From Komagataeibacter xylinus NBRC 15237 (lineage in GTDB: Bacteria > Pseudomonadota > Alphaproteobacteria > Acetobacterales > Acetobacteraceae), in NCBI RefSeq assembly GCF_001571345.1, contig NZ_BCTP01000022.1, positions 1 to 49,840 of the forward strand: DNA of 49,840 nucleotides. The letters are read 5' to 3'. The notes under the pieces are model-generated. The model had not been told where the DNA came from, ran no database searches, and saw only the letters and a list, made by a program, of their open reading frames with translations. Within the stretch, counting starts at the first letter, position 1, and each line of letters starts with the position of its first letter. Of the stretch, positions 7,665-16,199 are shown piece by piece. A program made the translations under genes and the position numbers.

Positions 7665-8923
7665 GCCGACACCTGATCGGCAGATCGCAGGGTCGATGCC
7701 GAACCTATCCAGAGCCCGAGCGATACGATTGCAAAGCAGCCCAGAGTATAGAACGCCACGGGATATCCCAGATCTTCGGCAAGCCACCCTCCCAGCGCCG
7801 GAGAAAGGCTTGCTCCAATGCCCTGCGCCGTCATGACGACGCCCTGTCCGATATTGATCCGTCCGGTTCCGTTCAGCAGTCTGGCCACCAGACCCGGCAC
7901 GGCGACACTCTGAAGCCCCGCACCGATCCCATCGAGGATCTGCACCGGCCACACCCCCCAATGCTGGATGAAGCTTCCCGCGATCAAACCACGCAGCGGT
8001 AGGGCGGCAAACGATATCAGTAGGACGATCCAGTAACCACGGTCCCTGACGAAACGTATGGCCAGCAGGCTCACGATGATCATCACAGCCTGTGCGACCA
8101 TCACGGTCATCGCCGTGAACATGGCTGGATTGCCTTTGCCTGCACTGACGACCGCCATGCCATACAGCGGGAGCATCGCGGCGTTTCCGAGATGGAAGAA
8201 ACACAGACAACTCGCGAGAATGAGAAGAGGCTTGTGTCGCAGAAAGGATCGTAACCCCTCGGCCGTTCCCTCATCGTCAGCGGGTTTATCGTCCAGTCCG
8301 CGTGCAGCCTTATGATCTATGGATTTTTCGGGGATCAGGAGCACCGCAGAAATGGCGAACAGACCGAAGGCCACTTCAAGAAAGAAAATCGCTGAGAGGC
8401 CAAACTGCCATCCCAGCCAGCCGGACAGTCCGGCCCCGGCCATATTGCCAGCGTGGTTCCAGGCCTGGTTACGGCCGATCTGTATGTTGAAGCCTTTCTG
8501 GCGCACGATCCCGAGCGTTATGGCCGCCATCAGAGGGCCGATTCCGGCTCCGGCCAAAGCGGTTGCAAGCTGACTGACTGTCACAACGGCCACGGATTGC
8601 GAACTCAGGAGAAGAAGAGAAGCGGAAATCGTGCAGAACGCGGCCACAATGACAAGCAACCGCTTTTTCGTGGTGTGATCAATCAGCGCGCCCGCGGGAA
8701 TGGTGGCGAGCATTCCGGCAACTCCACCCACGGTCATGACGGTTCCGATCGGCCCCGTCTGCCAGCCGTGACGCTGAAGAAAAACGCCCAGAAAGGGCCC
8801 TATCCCGGCCTGGACGTCCGCCATGAAAAAATTGAGAGCGCATAAGGCGAACAGAGCCCGATTGAGCCCTGGAATAGCAGGAGTTTCGTCAGCAACGACT
8901 GTGGCAGTACGAGGCGGGGTCAT
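7661..8923 (-). CDS. MFS transporter
   Basis: 420 residues with about twelve hydrophobic spans and the MFS motif A region between helices 2 and 3 (GALIDHTTKKRL). A cytoplasmic loop of charged residues sits near 200-225, as expected between the two six-helix halves. It resembles drug or metabolite exporters. The ATG at 8923 is chosen over 8947 because the hydrophilic start then matches MFS proteins and AGAG is present upstream. It is followed by an ATGA overlap with the ArsB-like gene, so the two transporters form one operon. About 300 bases upstream (8924-9220) hold no gene that I can see. Confidence 0.85.
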   Translation of the reverse strand: MTPPRTATVVADETPAIPGLNRALFALCALNFFMADVQAGIGPFLGVFLQRHGWQTGPIGTVMTVGGVAGMLATIPAGALIDHTTKKRLLVIVAAFCTISASLLLLSSQSVAVVTVSQLATALAGAGIGPLMAAITLGIVRQKGFNIQIGRNQAWNHAGNMAGAGLSGWLGWQFGLSAIFFLEVAFGLFAISAVLLIPEKSIDHKAARGLDDKPADDEGTAEGLRSFLRHKPLLILASCLCFFHLGNAAMLPLYGMAVVSAGKGNPAMFTAMTVMVAQAVMIIVSLLAIRFVRDRGYWIVLLISFAALPLRGLIAGSFIQHWGVWPVQILDGIGAGLQSVAVPGLVARLLNGTGRINIGQGVVMTAQGIGASLSPALGGWLAEDLGYPVAFYTLGCFAIVSLGLWIGSASTLRSADQVSA

Positions 8924-9220
8924 CACGTTCTCTTCGTTCAGCAGCAAGCTTTAACTGAGTTCGAGAGAATAAGTTACAAAACTATTTTCCTAGTGCTTTC
9001 TGTCGAATTTATTGAAGTAATTATCAATGCCACTCTTCAGACAAAGTCGTTCAAGCAGGAAAATGTCCGCTCTCGGAAAATGCTTTTCTACGCTTTTACG
9101 TCTTGAGTGTAGGCGAAAACTGCCTGTCTGTTTCACCCTACAAGCAGGCATACCGTTATTGCTGGTAAATCCCGCCACATTTGACGTTGCTCGGGCAGGC
9201 CCGCCAACGACAGGAAATAA

Positions 9221-9697
9221 TCATCCGTCCGTTACAGTCCCTGACGCAGCTTGCGTAAGGATACCGAGGATTCCGGGACGATACGGTCCCTCAAACAGAT
9301 CTCCCAACGCATAGCGGGATTTCCATGTCAGCCGACGTTGCAGTGCGTGCCAGACGCGATCGTGCACAAGATGGCAGCGCTGGCAGAGGGCACGCAGATT
9401 GCTTAACCGGTTGTTGCGCGGGTCATGATCCAGATGTGCAGCGGCCAGCACCACCCGGGTTTCGCGCACCTCGATCAGGTCAATGAGATCCGGTCCATCA
9501 GTCTTACGCCCTTTGGTGTCCCGCCAGTTTCCCGTGTCCACATCGAACCAGCGACCAGAAGCCACCACCCGGATCCGCTGGCCATGCGGACGGCCACAGA
9601 CCTGACAACGTCCCTGCGCTCGTTCAAACCTTACGTGTCGGCTGATCTGTGACCAATCGAGAGGGTAAAGCCATTTGAGTTCGGGGCGGATCGGCAC
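9221..9697 (-). CDS. HNH endonuclease
   Basis: 158 residues. A zinc ribbon C31-x2-C34 (RCQVCGRPHG) pairs with C105-x2-C108 (LCQRCHLVHD), and the catalytic core AAAHLDHDPRNNRLSNL (His88, His91, Asn95) lies between them, which is a complete HNH fold. The N-terminal YPLDWSQISRHVRFERAQGRC is typical of the short phage and plasmid HNH group. It may be a homing-type, restriction or defence nuclease; the neighbours do not decide. Confidence 0.85.
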   Translation of the reverse strand: MPIRPELKWLYPLDWSQISRHVRFERAQGRCQVCGRPHGQRIRVVASGRWFDVDTGNWRDTKGRKTDGPDLIDLIEVRETRVVLAAAHLDHDPRNNRLSNLRALCQRCHLVHDRVWHALQRRLTWKSRYALGDLFEGPYRPGILGILTQAASGTVTDG

Positions 9698-9943
9698 AAC
9701 ATGCGGTCCTGAGAAATGTCACCTTTTGTTCTCATAGCATAATACGAAAAGAAATGCCGACACACGCCCGGATGACAGACTGCTTTCGCCTTCATGTCGG
9801 TCATACAGTTGGTCAAATCGCTTTCCGTATAGCAGACATGACCATTACAAATTCCACTTGCCATCGAGGTGGCTATAAAGATGTCGGCAGCGTCGAGAGA
9901 GCGATCGGAGATAGTCGCATGCTTCACTACCTAAATTCTTAAA

Positions 9944-10477
9944 ATGGATGAAGCAGATTTTTCAGCGGGCGATATCCGCATCATACAGGCGATGGCTGAC
10001 TTCCAAATGGCCCTCAGCGCGCTCGACTTCGTTTCAGAGGTCAGTCCTGATGAACCGATTTCGCGGATCGAGCGTCGGCGCCTACGATGCTTTGAGGACG
10101 CCGCTGTCGTCGCATACTGGCGACCATTTTCCTACTCAAATGGGCTACCAAAGCTCACGCTGGAGACGTTGGGCATCACGGCTACCACCGAGCAGTTGAC
10201 TCTCCACGAGCGGCTGAAGGAGAGGCGTAACAAAGTCATTGCTCACACGGATGTCGATCGTATGCGCCTTGTGCTCAGCACATTCAGAGTGTCTGAAGAT
10301 TCAGAAATCATGATGCCTCAATATAATTTCGACGATGCGCTAGAATTCTACCCGAACCTAGATACATTAATCATGTGGATACGCATCCTACATCAGGCCG
10401 CTACCAGAGCGATTTTCAAGCGCGTGCAAGGGCGGCGAGAGATTCATTTCAAGCGCGACCACACCGACCAAGGTTAG
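9944..10477 (+). CDS. HEPN-like protein (putative RNase)
   Basis: 177 residues, helical. R95-N-K-V-I-A-H101 (ERRNKVIAHTD) matches the R-x(4-6)-H signature of HEPN ribonuclease domains, in the usual place before the last long helices. HEPN proteins act in toxin and phage-defence systems. The ATG at 9944 has a poor ribosome binding site and an AT-rich leader. No nucleotidyltransferase partner gene is adjacent. Domain assignment rests on the one motif and helical character. Confidence 0.55.
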   Translation: MDEADFSAGDIRIIQAMADFQMALSALDFVSEVSPDEPISRIERRRLRCFEDAAVVAYWRPFSYSNGLPKLTLETLGITATTEQLTLHERLKERRNKVIAHTDVDRMRLVLSTFRVSEDSEIMMPQYNFDDALEFYPNLDTLIMWIRILHQAATRAIFKRVQGRREIHFKRDHTDQG

Positions 10478-11010
10478 CCGAAGGCCCCTCTCTCACCGCT
10501 TTTGCAGACCGGCGGCTTTCGCGTAACGATGCCCCAAAGCCGACCTTCAGTTTATCCCCGCCCCCGTTGCCGCCAGATCTCGCCATTTTTCAGCGCCATT
10601 TCCCCTTTATTCAAGGGGGGTCTGAAACAAACTCGTGTCCTCAAAGTAATGCACCCTGACTTTGAAGACATGCTACCCTATCCGTCACCGAGCAACCGGT
10701 CCATGCCGAAAGTAAACAATCTGACGAAAAGCGTCTAACCAAACAAAAACCGCATATATAAGCATAAAGAATAATAATATATAATAATAAATAAAATCAA
10801 TACGTTTAGGGAAGTCATAATTCCTGAATTTACAATGTTAATTAATCATATAAATAATATATATAATTGAATTTATAAATATCCTATATTGATTTATTCT
10901 GGCTTTAGAGTGATTCAGATCATAGCCATCCTCCTAACCGGCATGAACATCATCTCCGCCATGGATCACAGACCCCTGGCGGGGCGATCCGCAAAAGGAG
11001 TTATCAAGTC
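10478..11010. other. Non-coding gap with an extreme AT-rich island
   Basis: No gene is supported here. Bases 10602-10618 form a small hairpin (CCCCTT/AAGGGG). From about 10740 to 10912 the sequence is nearly all A and T (runs of TATATA, AATAATAA and similar) in a plasmid of roughly 60% GC. AAAGGAG at 10996-11002 is the ribosome binding site of the esterase. Possible roles of the island are a nucleoid-protein binding site, a strong UP-type promoter region, or a remnant origin. Confidence 0.7.
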
Positions 11011-11967
11011 ATGCCAAAGAATGTCGTAAATCCGGAATTTCTGCCCGTTCTGGCGAAAATGCCGTCTTTCGACGGTCTTTCGGATCGTTCACTGCCGGAA
11101 GTGCGCGAAATCTTCCTTACTTCTGTCCGGCTCATGGAAGGCAGACCTTCGCCGGATGTCGATACACGGGAAGAATACGTCCCCGGTCTCAACAAGGCGC
11201 CAGACGTGCGCGTCCTCGTCTACAGCCCCCGCAAAGCCGCCCCCAATGCGCCCGCCATGGTATACATTCACGGCGGCGGTCTTATCTCTGGCCACCCGGA
11301 AGTGGACGATCCAAAATGCCAGATCCTCGCCAACCGTCTCGGCATGCACATCTTCTCGGTCGATTATCGTCTTGCCCCGGAAGTGAAATATCCCGGCGCC
11401 ATCGAAGACTGTTACGCTGTCCTCAAATGGGTAAACGAAAACGCAGCCCGCTTGGGTATCAACCGCGATAAAGTCGTTGTCGCTGGAGAAAGCGCGGGGG
11501 GCGGCCTCAGCGCGGCTCTCGCCCTGATGGCCCGCGATCGCGGCGAATACAAACTCGCCTGCCAGATCCTTATCTACCCGATGCTCGATGACCGCACGGC
11601 AATAAAACGCGATCCTGCCCCGGCATTCGGTGAATATGTCTGGACCCGTTCGGCCAACAAATACGCCTGGCAGTGCTACCTCGGGGACGCGGCCGGCGGC
11701 GACAAAACCCCGGACTACGCAGCCGCCGGACGCGCAACGAACCTCGCCGGACTGCCGCCCACCTTCATCGGGGTCGGCTCCATGGACCTGTTTCTCTGCG
11801 AAGACCTCGATTACGCCACCCGCCTGATGGCCGCAGGCGTTCCCGTCGAAGTCTTCGTTGTGCCCGGTGCCTACCACGTCTTCGATATGTTTGTTCCGGA
11901 CGCCGCTCTCTCAAAACGCTTCATGGACGCCTATTGCGACGTCATCAAACGTACGCTCGCAATCTGA
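11011..11967 (+). CDS. Alpha/beta hydrolase, hormone-sensitive lipase family carboxylesterase
   Basis: 318 residues. HGGG (residues 87-90) forms the oxyanion hole, YRLAPE (119-124) is the family signature, GESAGG holds the nucleophile Ser161, and the acid and base are likely Asp259 (GSMDLFL) and His289 (GAYHVFD). It should hydrolyse short-chain esters; there is no signal peptide. AAGGAG stands 8 bases before the ATG. The gene stands alone on the plus strand between the AT-rich island and a terminator. Confidence 0.92.
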   Translation: MPKNVVNPEFLPVLAKMPSFDGLSDRSLPEVREIFLTSVRLMEGRPSPDVDTREEYVPGLNKAPDVRVLVYSPRKAAPNAPAMVYIHGGGLISGHPEVDDPKCQILANRLGMHIFSVDYRLAPEVKYPGAIEDCYAVLKWVNENAARLGINRDKVVVAGESAGGGLSAALALMARDRGEYKLACQILIYPMLDDRTAIKRDPAPAFGEYVWTRSANKYAWQCYLGDAAGGDKTPDYAAAGRATNLAGLPPTFIGVGSMDLFLCEDLDYATRLMAAGVPVEVFVVPGAYHVFDMFVPDAALSKRFMDAYCDVIKRTLAI

Positions 11968-12000
11968 AGATCCACCTGTAAAAACCTAGATACTCTTCTG

Positions 12001-12032
12001 ATAAGAGGGGGGAGTCTGTCTCTCCTCCCTTA
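12001..12032. terminator. Bidirectional terminator between convergent genes
   Basis: ATAAG plus a G-run (12001-12014) faces CTCCTCCCTTAT (12021-12032) across a 6-base loop, giving a GC-rich stem with A/T-rich flanks on both sides. It lies between the stop of the esterase (11967) and the stop of the SRAP gene (12030), where a shared terminator is expected. The stem has a bulge, so strength is uncertain. Confidence 0.5.
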
Positions 12033-12677
12033 TTCTGAAAGAGGCTGGGATTCGACACGAGCAAGCACGCCATTCGGCAGAGGTCGCTGAAGCCGCAGAG
12101 CCTCTGCCGCTGGGGCGTTCATCCACACATCCAGTTCGCCCGGTTGTGTCAGAATGACCGGCATGGCCTTCGGATGGATCGCGCCCACTTCCTGGTTTGC
12201 CTCGGTGGTCAGAAACCCGAACAGGTCGTCCGTCGTTTCCCCGTCAGCCAGTTTCCGCACGGACGTCCACCGGCACCAGATCCCGGCAAAGAAAGCCAGT
12301 GGTTCTCCGTCGCTGCGGGCAAACCACACCGGCCGCGATTTCCCGTCAGGCAGACGCTCCGGTTCCGAGAACGCCGTCAGCGGCACCAGACAGCGATGTT
12401 GCATGTCTTCCCAGCGTTTCCACCATGTCGAGGTCGGATTGCGGATATTGGTGACGCCGCGATCGACCTTATGCCGCTTGAGGTAACCGGGCGGTGTCGG
12501 CATGCCCCAGCGCGCCATGACCAGTTCACGGCCATTCTCGCTATTCCGCACAATCGGCGCCATCGTGTTCGGGTAAATCTCGGGCAATGGCTGGAGATTG
12601 CCCGTGCGATCCTCAAGAACTTTTGCGATCTCCCGGATCGCCTGCGGGTTCGAGGTCATGGAATAGAGATTACACAT
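12030..12677 (-). CDS. SRAP / SOS response-associated peptidase (YedK/HMCES family)
   Basis: 215 residues. The protein begins MCNLYS, with the catalytic Cys2 that crosslinks to abasic sites in single-stranded DNA once Met1 is removed. Other landmarks are N77 (TNIRN), the ARWGMPTP segment near 55-62, and H168 in GAIHPKAMPVIL. The family shields abasic sites in ssDNA. It follows the uvrD 3' fragment by 13 bases, so before the insertion the two formed one operon, fitting repair of incoming single-stranded plasmid DNA. Confidence 0.93.
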   Translation of the reverse strand: MCNLYSMTSNPQAIREIAKVLEDRTGNLQPLPEIYPNTMAPIVRNSENGRELVMARWGMPTPPGYLKRHKVDRGVTNIRNPTSTWWKRWEDMQHRCLVPLTAFSEPERLPDGKSRPVWFARSDGEPLAFFAGIWCRWTSVRKLADGETTDDLFGFLTTEANQEVGAIHPKAMPVILTQPGELDVWMNAPAAEALRLQRPLPNGVLARVESQPLSE

Positions 12678-12690
12678 CCGCGTTGCTCCC

Positions 12691-13940
12691 TTACGACCAC
12701 ATGCCGCGTAATCTGGCTGCCATATCGATCCTTACGGATTTCACGGCTTCCTGCCGAGCCTGCTCTTCCGGTTTTACGACAGGCCATGACACGGCTTCGA
12801 ACAAAGGCAGCATGTCCCGATCAATGAAACGTGTCCGCGAGGCATAGACATGCCGGTCGTCCCGGCTGTGCTGGCCATGCACATAGAAGCGCTGCGGCAC
12901 CATGATATCGAGACTGTCCTTCGCCCGCGTCATGGCAACATAGAGCAGCCGGCGTTCCTCTTCGATGTCGTCCTGTTCGCCCGTCGCCAGATCGGACGGA
13001 ATGCAGCCGTCGACGGCGTTCATGACGAACACGTTCTTCCATTCCTGCCCCTTGGCGGAATGAATGGTCGAGAGGATCAGATAGTCTTCATCCAGCAACG
13101 GCACGCCAGCCTGATCGGATGTGGCATCTGGCGGGTCCAGCGTCAGTTCGGTCAGGAACTTCTCTCGTGACGGATACCCCCCGGCGATCTGCTCAAGCTG
13201 CACCAGATCGGCCAGACGGGTGGAGGCGTCCTCATGCAGCCGCTCCAGATGCGGCTCATACCAGTACCGCACAGCCGCGATCTCGCCCGGCCAGCCGACC
13301 TGATGACTGCCAAGGGCTGTCAGCATATTCACGAAACCCGACCAGGCCTCGCCACTGCGCTGTGGGGCTTTGATATCCTTCAACGCCTCGAAGGGATGGG
13401 CATTCTCACCCATCGTATCCAGCACGCGCCGGGCCGAACCCGGCCCCACGCCCGGCAGAAGCTGCAGGACCCGAAAGCCCGCAATGCGGTCGCGCGGGTT
13501 CTGAGCAAAGCGCAGCAGCGCCAGCACGTCCTTCACATGGGCGCTGTCGAGAAACTTCAGGCCGCCGAACTTCACGAACGGGATGTTGCGCCTTGTCAGT
13601 TCCACCTCCAGCGTGCCGCTATGGTGCGAAGCCCGGAACAGCACGGCCTGCTGCTTCATCGGTGTTCCGGCTTCACGCTTTTCCAGCACCCGATCCGCGA
13701 TGTAGTTGGCCTGGGCGGTATCGTCCCAGATGGTAACCAGTCGTGGCTTTTCATCCGAGGCCCGTTCGGTCCACAGATCCTTGGTGAACCGTTCGGCTGC
13801 TTCGCCGATGACGGCGTTGGCCGCATCCAGAATGGGTTTCGTGGAACGATAGTTCCGGTCCAGCGTCACGATGCAGGCCGGAGGATCGAAGGACGCCGGA
13901 AAATCAAGGATGTTGCGCACGGTCGCCGCCCGAAAGGCGT
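12691..13940 (-). pseudogene. 3' part of a UvrD/Rep-type helicase gene split by an insertion
   Basis: This frame holds the C-terminal 416 residues of a superfamily 1A helicase. It resumes exactly after motif III with AFRAATVRNILDFP, then carries LDRNYRST (motif IV), the TIHSAKGQEWKNVFV region (motif V) and EERRLLYVAMTRAKDSL (motif VI). The N-terminal half lies at 19521-20378. Joining 20378-19521, one T, and 13940-12691 gives 2109 bases, a continuous frame of 702 codons plus stop, with motif III restored as GDDSQSIYAFRAA. The fragment could be translated from a GTG at 13920 but would lack the Walker A motif. Confidence 0.92.
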
Positions 13941-13945
13941 TTATG

Positions 13946-13954
13946 TGGAATACA
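13946..13954 (+). repeat. Terminal inverted repeat, end next to the helicase gene
   Basis: TGGAATACA lies 5 bases inside the element border (13941). Its inverted partner is at 19500-19508. The position, the match and the flanking AT-rich bases fit arm or core sites for the two tyrosine recombinases. Confidence 0.65.
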
Positions 13955-13979
13955 ATTTCACAACCTCAAAAAAGCAATT

Positions 13980-16199
13980 TTAAGGTTTCTTTAGGCGGGA
14001 TAGATGACCTGTACCTGACGTACCCACCAGCCAGTCTCTCAGTTTTGACCAACGTAGCCTTCCGCCCTGATTTCGCACAGCTATGGCCAGAGCCTTCTTC
14101 TGCCCGACCAGCACGACGAGCTTCCGCCCCCGTGTAACACCGGTATAAAGCAGGTTCCGCGCCAGCATCGTATAATGCTGCGTCACCAGCGGGATGACCA
14201 CTACCGGATATTCCGAGCCCTGGCTCTTGTGAATGGTCGTCGCGTAGGCCAGCACCAGTTCGTCCAACTCGCCGAAGCCGTAAACGACCTCCCGTCCATC
14301 GAATAAGACCGTCAGTTCGCCCTCTTCCACATCGATCTTGTCGATAACGCCGAGATCCCCGTTGAAGACGTCCCGGTCATAATCGTTGGCGATCTGCATC
14401 ACCTTGTCGCCGGGACCGTAGGTCCAGCCGAACCGCTCGACCTTCACGTCGCCTGCCGGGTTCAGCGCCTGCTGCAACTCGATATTCAGCGACCGTGCGC
14501 CCAGCCCACCCCGGTTCATCGGGCAGAGCACCTGCACGTCGCGGACCGGGTCCAGCCCGAACCGCGCCGGGATGCGGTCCTTCACCACGGCCAGCAACTT
14601 GCGCAGTCCGACCTCGGGCTCAGCCGCCTCCACGAAATAGAAATCCGATCCCTCTTCCGCGCTCAGCTCCGGCATCTTCCCTTCGTTGATCCGGTGCGCG
14701 TTGGTGATGATCCGGCTCTGTGCCGCCTGGCGGAACACCTCGGTCAGGCGCACCACAGGGACAGCATCGGAGCCAATGATATCGGCCAGCACCTGCCCCG
14801 GTCCGACAGAAGGCAACTGGTCCACGTCGCCGACGATCAGCAGAGCCGCGCTGTCAGGTAACGCGCGCAGCAGGGAGCGCATCAGCAGCACGTCGACCAT
14901 GCTGGCCTCGTCCACAACCAGCAGGTCGCAGGTCAGCGGGTTGGTATCGTCCCGTTTGAAACTGCCATTGCCCGGATCCGTCTCCAGCAGTCTATGGATG
15001 GTCTTGCCTTCCAGCCCCGTGCTTTCCGACAGGCGCTTCGCCGCCCGGCCGGTCGGCGCGCAAAGTTGCACGTCTGTGCCCTTGGCAGTCACGATCTTCA
15101 GAATGGCGTTGACCAGCGTGGTCTTGCCCACGCCAGGACCACCCGTGATCACCAGCACCTTGCTACGCAGTGCAAGGCGCACCGCTTCCTGCTGGCTGGG
15201 CGCCATGGCAAGTCCGGTCTTGCCTTCCACCCAAGTCATGGCCTTTTCAGCGTCGATGTCAGGCCAGGGTGGACGGCCAATGGCACAGGCGCGCAACCGC
15301 TCGGCGATGCTCTGCTCGGCACGATAGAGACCAGTCAGGAAGATACAGCCCGTATCGCCCACGCTGTCTGCCACCACGTCGCCCGCTTCCAGTTCCAGCG
15401 CGAGGGCCGTCTCGATCAGAGGAGTGGCGACCTCCAGCAGTTCGGCGGTACTGGTCAGCAACTCTCCCACAGGCAGGCCGCAATGCCCTTCATCCATCGC
15501 TTCACCAAGCGCGTAGGATATCCCGGCCCGCACCCGGATCATCGCGTCAGGCGCGATCCCCATCTTACGGGCGATCTGGTCGGCGGTCTTGAAGCCGATC
15601 CCCCGGATATCCTTCGCCAGCCTATAGGGATTTTCGCTGATCAGTTGGACCGCGTCCTGCCCGTAAGTCTTGAATATCCGCACGGCCCGCGAGGTGCCGA
15701 CGCCGTTGCTATGCAGGAACAGCATGATCTCGCGGATCACCTTCTGGTCCGCCCAGCCACCGACAATCCGTTCGGCCCGCTTGGGACCGATGCCCGTCAC
15801 TTCCCGCAGGCGATGCGGTTCCTGCTCGATCAGGTCGAACACCGCCTCGCCGAACGCTTTCACCAGCTTTTTCGCATAGACGGGTCCGATACCCCGGATC
15901 ATGCCAGAACCGAGATAACGCTCGATGCCCTCGATCGTGGTCGGCGGGCTGGCCTTGAGGAACTCCGCCTTGAACTGGAGGCCGTGGGTATGATCGTTGA
16001 ACCAGCGCCCAGACATCTGCACGAACTCGCCCGCCGAGATCATGGCGGCATGGCCGACGACGGTGACCAGATCGCGCTGGCCACGCACCTTCACGCGCAG
16101 GACACAGAAACCGTTCTCGGCATTGTGGAACGTCACCCGCTCCACGAGGCCAGCCAGCGCTTCCGTTTGGCATTGTTCTCCAACCACGGCACTGGTCAT
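13980..16199 (-). CDS. RecD2-type ATP-dependent DNA helicase, third gene of the element
   Basis: 739 residues. An N-terminal OB-like region and helix-hairpin-helix repeats (YLGSGMIRGIGPVYAKKLV, VTGIGPKRAERIV, IRGIGFKTADQIA) precede the motor: Walker A GGPGVGKT near 353-360, Walker B DEAS near 430-433, motif III GDVDQLPSVGPG near 457, and a C-terminal YATTIHKSQGSEYPVV. This is the 5'-3' RecD2 (long RecD-like) superfamily 1B helicase. The start is the ATG at 16199, which overlaps the recombinase TGA (ATGA at 16196-16199). It ends 39 bases from the element border. One sampled 60-base row here is about 65% GC against 48% in the large recombinase, which suggests a separate origin. Confidence 0.9.
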   Translation of the reverse strand: MTSAVVGEQCQTEALAGLVERVTFHNAENGFCVLRVKVRGQRDLVTVVGHAAMISAGEFVQMSGRWFNDHTHGLQFKAEFLKASPPTTIEGIERYLGSGMIRGIGPVYAKKLVKAFGEAVFDLIEQEPHRLREVTGIGPKRAERIVGGWADQKVIREIMLFLHSNGVGTSRAVRIFKTYGQDAVQLISENPYRLAKDIRGIGFKTADQIARKMGIAPDAMIRVRAGISYALGEAMDEGHCGLPVGELLTSTAELLEVATPLIETALALELEAGDVVADSVGDTGCIFLTGLYRAEQSIAERLRACAIGRPPWPDIDAEKAMTWVEGKTGLAMAPSQQEAVRLALRSKVLVITGGPGVGKTTLVNAILKIVTAKGTDVQLCAPTGRAAKRLSESTGLEGKTIHRLLETDPGNGSFKRDDTNPLTCDLLVVDEASMVDVLLMRSLLRALPDSAALLIVGDVDQLPSVGPGQVLADIIGSDAVPVVRLTEVFRQAAQSRIITNAHRINEGKMPELSAEEGSDFYFVEAAEPEVGLRKLLAVVKDRIPARFGLDPVRDVQVLCPMNRGGLGARSLNIELQQALNPAGDVKVERFGWTYGPGDKVMQIANDYDRDVFNGDLGVIDKIDVEEGELTVLFDGREVVYGFGELDELVLAYATTIHKSQGSEYPVVVIPLVTQHYTMLARNLLYTGVTRGRKLVVLVGQKKALAIAVRNQGGRLRWSKLRDWLVGTSGTGHLSRLKKP

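Noticed and set aside
7665-8210. N-terminal extension of the ArsB-like permease
   Set aside because: It overlaps the MFS gene in another frame; the ATGA start at 7664 gives a normal permease N-terminus.
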